24,077 nt of DNA from a virus. Both the position numbers and the translations under genes were made by a program. Location: IMG/VR virus record IMGVR_UViG_3300017769_000124, positions 1 to 24,077 of that record. The stretch is one strand, 5' to 3'. The notes under the pieces are model-generated. The model was given only the letters and a program-made list of their open reading frames with translations. It was not told where the DNA came from and searched no databases. Shown here in pieces: positions 21,930 through 24,077 of the stretch (position 1 is its first letter; every line of letters begins with the position of its first letter).

Positions 21930-23423
21930 ATGCCAGAGTTTAAAGCAGGGACAAGAGAAGAAGTAGAGTCAGGTGCTGCTCAGTATACTAACACTGAAAC
22001 CTTCATCAATGAGGGGAGTCCTGCGCCTATTGTTCCTAATAAAACTTCTAGTATGATAGGTCAAGTAAGAAGAGGAAGTAGAGTTGTTAAATCAGGGACT
22101 CGTATCTATCATAGGTCTGTTGTATATCCAGTAAAAAATAGTAGCGGAGCAGTAACTGGGTCTAAGAGAGTTCTCTATATTGAAAAGAACGGAACATATC
22201 AACCTGCTGCAGTCTCTACTGATGGTGGAGCATCATATTCATTTTCAGACCCTCAGTTTCCCACCATGGAAGGTGTTGCTGGCGCTGGTTTACAAAAAGA
22301 TCTTAACATACCGGGATCTGCCATTAAGAAAGACGTTGATAAGACAGTAGCAGATAGAGTAAGAGGTGATGAATCTATTCTGCCTGCGGATAGGACAACC
22401 CTAATTGAAAGTGAAAAAAATACGGAGACCAAAGATCCAGTTCCCCCACCAACCGGTCCCACTCCAACAGATGGAAATAGAAATACAGAACCAGGACCAC
22501 AACCTCCACAATTTGGCACAAGTAAAAGTATATCTGAGAATGCAGGGACAAGAGATAAATTTCCAGGTATTGGAGGATCTGGTGCATTAACATATCCATT
22601 GAATTTAAGAGATTCAAAACAAGATAAAATGCAATTTAATATGATTAGATACGTGGCACCTGGTCTCGATAATTCTAATTTTGGATCTCCACCAAGACAG
22701 CAGCAGTTTAGGGAAGGAGAGAATGGAAATATAATCGGAAGAGTTTTCTTACCAATACCTAATGGTATTACTGATACAACAGGTGCTTCCTGGGGTGAAG
22801 GCACTATAACTCCCGTTCAAGCTGCCTTAGCGCAGATAGCAATGCAAGGAATTGGTGAGGGTTTTACAGGTGCTGCTGCAGCAGCTAAAGACGCTCTGGC
22901 AAAAGTAGCTGAAAGTGCTCCTGATGTAAAAACTGCATTACAAACAACAATCGCTGGAGATGCAGCAGGAGTTCAGGGTCTTTTAACGAGAACAACTGGT
23001 GCAATTCTTAATCCAAACCTCGAACTGTTATTCCAAAAACCAACACTAAGACCATTTGATTTTACATTTAAAATGTCTGCAAGAAGTGTCAAAGAAGCAG
23101 ATGAAATTATTAGAATTATTAGATTCTTTAAGCAAGGTATGGCACCAATTAGATCAGCATCTAATTTGTTTATTAAATCACCACATACTTTTAAAATTAG
23201 ATACATCCATGATGGTGGAGACCATCCATTCTTAAATAGATTCAAAGAATGTGCATTAAAGAATATGACTGTCAATTATACACCGGAAGGAAACTATGCA
23301 ACTTTCCGTGATGGCAAGATGATTTCATATCAAATTACCATGAGTTTCCAAGAACTTGAACCAGTATTCAATGATGATTATGGTAATTCACAAAATACAC
23401 CTGACACAGAATTAGGTTTCTAA
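21930..23423 (+). CDS. gp48: Baseplate tail-tube cap gp48-like (497 aa)
   Basis: 497 residues versus 364 in T4 gp48; the excess is an N-terminal extension. Residues 1-110 (MPEFKAGTREEVESGAAQYT, RIYHRSVVYPV, KRVLYIEKNG) are followed by a Pro/Thr/Asp-rich linker (about 160-215: DPVPPPTGPTPTDGNRN) and a helical Ala-rich stretch. The last 130 residues hold the tube-like domain: RPFDFTFKMSARSVKEADEI, IRIIRFFKQGMAPI, FLNRFKECALKNMTVNYTPE, followed by GNYATFRDGKMISYQITMSF and QELEPVFNDDYG. This ending is the typical tail-tube fold shared with gp19 and gp54. The protein caps the hub and connects it with the first tube ring. It ends 1 nt before the gp53 start. Confidence 0.85.
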   Translation: MPEFKAGTREEVESGAAQYTNTETFINEGSPAPIVPNKTSSMIGQVRRGSRVVKSGTRIYHRSVVYPVKNSSGAVTGSKRVLYIEKNGTYQPAAVSTDGGASYSFSDPQFPTMEGVAGAGLQKDLNIPGSAIKKDVDKTVADRVRGDESILPADRTTLIESEKNTETKDPVPPPTGPTPTDGNRNTEPGPQPPQFGTSKSISENAGTRDKFPGIGGSGALTYPLNLRDSKQDKMQFNMIRYVAPGLDNSNFGSPPRQQQFREGENGNIIGRVFLPIPNGITDTTGASWGEGTITPVQAALAQIAMQGIGEGFTGAAAAAKDALAKVAESAPDVKTALQTTIAGDAAGVQGLLTRTTGAILNPNLELLFQKPTLRPFDFTFKMSARSVKEADEIIRIIRFFKQGMAPIRSASNLFIKSPHTFKIRYIHDGGDHPFLNRFKECALKNMTVNYTPEGNYATFRDGKMISYQITMSFQELEPVFNDDYGNSQNTPDTELGF

Positions 23424-23424
23424 A

Positions 23425-24077
23425 ATGGCAAATCCTTACTTCCGCAATCTACCTGACTTTGAATATGTCAATACTACTTCTGATGGAAGGAGTATATCTG
23501 ATTATGTTACGGTCAAAAATTTATTTAAAAAAGGAAAGTTAAGAGAGGACCTCACCACCGAATCAACTTTCTTTGAAAAGTATACGGTCACAGGTAATGA
23601 TCGCCCAGACAATGTTGCCTTTGAGGTTTATGGAGACTCCACATTAGATTGGGTTGTATTACTCTCTAACAACATTATCAATGTTTATGAAGAGTGGCCC
23701 TTAGACCAAGAGGCTTTTGATGCATACACTGAAGAAAAATACCTTGATGTTTTTGCAGGGACAGCTGCTAATACTTTATTCAATGGAGTTCATCATTATG
23801 AATCAGTAGAAGTGAGAGATAGTAATGGAACAATTATTTTTCCTGCAGGATTACAAGTTGATAACAATCAAGGTGTAACTTTCTATGATGATAGATTACA
23901 AAAAGAAATTACTATTTCTAATGTAGCAACACCCATCACCAACTATACTTACGAAGAGAGATTAAATAATAGAAAGAGAATAATCAATATTCTTAAACCA
24001 AAATACCTTAACATCGTCTTCGATGACTTAGAAGAAATGATGCAATATAAAGAGGGTTCCACCCAGTATGTGAGTGA
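23425..24077 (+). CDS. gp53: Baseplate wedge subunit gp53-like (3' end outside window)
   Basis: Starts 1 nt after the gp48 stop and is open to the window edge (217 codons plus 2 nt), so the C-terminus is cut off. The opening MANPYFRNLPDFEYVNTTSD, then DYVTVKNLFKKGKLREDLTT, FEKYTVTGNDRPDNVAFEVY and GDSTLDWVVLLSNNIINVYE match gp53: a short beta/alpha domain found in T4-like wedges (T4 gp53: 196 aa). The later region (KRIINILKPKYLNIVFDDLE) is consistent with the gp53 C-terminal half. In T4, gp53 joins the wedge to the hub during baseplate assembly. The gene is a member of the rightward late operon. Confidence 0.87.
   Translation, partial: MANPYFRNLPDFEYVNTTSDGRSISDYVTVKNLFKKGKLREDLTTESTFFEKYTVTGNDRPDNVAFEVYGDSTLDWVVLLSNNIINVYEEWPLDQEAFDAYTEEKYLDVFAGTAANTLFNGVHHYESVEVRDSNGTIIFPAGLQVDNNQGVTFYDDRLQKEITISNVATPITNYTYEERLNNRKRIINILKPKYLNIVFDDLEEMMQYKEGSTQYVS

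Noticed and set aside
22253-22804. 183-codon minus-strand frame opposite gp48
   Set aside because: Antisense to a well-supported gp48 reading frame, no ribosome-binding site, Leu/Ser/Val/Pro-biased composition typical of a shadow frame.

Overview
The window is a stretch of the late (structural) region of a T4-like myovirus, almost certainly a marine cyanophage infecting Prochlorococcus or Synechococcus. The gene set is a T4-type baseplate, hub and tail-fibre module: counterparts of gp4, gp48, gp53, gp54, gp26, gp51, gp27 and gp5 plus tape-measure-like proteins. Base composition is AT-rich. T4-type late promoters (NATAAATA) lie in several of the few gaps. A 77-residue protein ends in the CX8C...YDD tail of cyanobacterial CP12, which supports a cyanobacterial host. 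These assignments come from reading the translations; no database search was possible.

Layout. A 41-bp divergent control region (21088-21128) splits the window. Rightward (+) run the head-completion nuclease gp4, a small conserved unknown, the tail-tube cap gp48 and the wedge protein gp53 (cut by the window end). Leftward (-) runs one very compact cluster: gp54-like, gp26, a 56-59 aa gp51-like protein, two tape-measure-like proteins (593 and 761 aa), gp27-like hub, CP12-like, gp5-like hub protein (763 aa), a proline-tailed structural protein (407 aa), a beta-helical spike (181 aa) and two tandem paralogues with a fibre-tip-like domain (264 and 215 aa). A small interrupting cassette follows, then a 1956 aa fibre/structural protein and an Ig-like, glycine-rich putative adhesin that runs off the left edge. 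Most neighbouring genes overlap by 1, 4 or 11 nt or are 1-7 nt apart, so they are probably translationally coupled.

The cassette at 7278-8075 differs from its surroundings. It opens with a perfect host sigma70-type promoter (TTGACA-N17-TATAAT). It carries a 60 aa ORF, tRNA-CAU, tRNA-Leu(UAA) and an 89 aa ORF, and closes with a perfect 24-bp palindrome followed by T6. It looks like an early transcription unit embedded in a late operon.

How the parts would work together: gp27, gp5 and the 181 aa spike form the central hub and puncturing device. The tape-measure-like proteins set tail length, and one carries GH73-like and M15-like wall hydrolase domains, whereas the gp5 homologue appears to have lost its lysozyme domain. 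gp26 and gp51 act in hub assembly. gp54 and gp48 cap the hub and start the tube, gp53 belongs to the wedge, and the left-hand proteins are candidate fibres and adhesins.

The most striking unexplained signal is at the gp26/gp51 junction. A T TTT TTC slippery heptamer, a 7-nt spacer and a 22-nt stem-loop sit exactly where a -1 ribosomal frameshift would fuse gp26 to gp51, just upstream of the tape-measure genes. This mirrors the G/GT tail-chaperone frameshift of other tailed phages.
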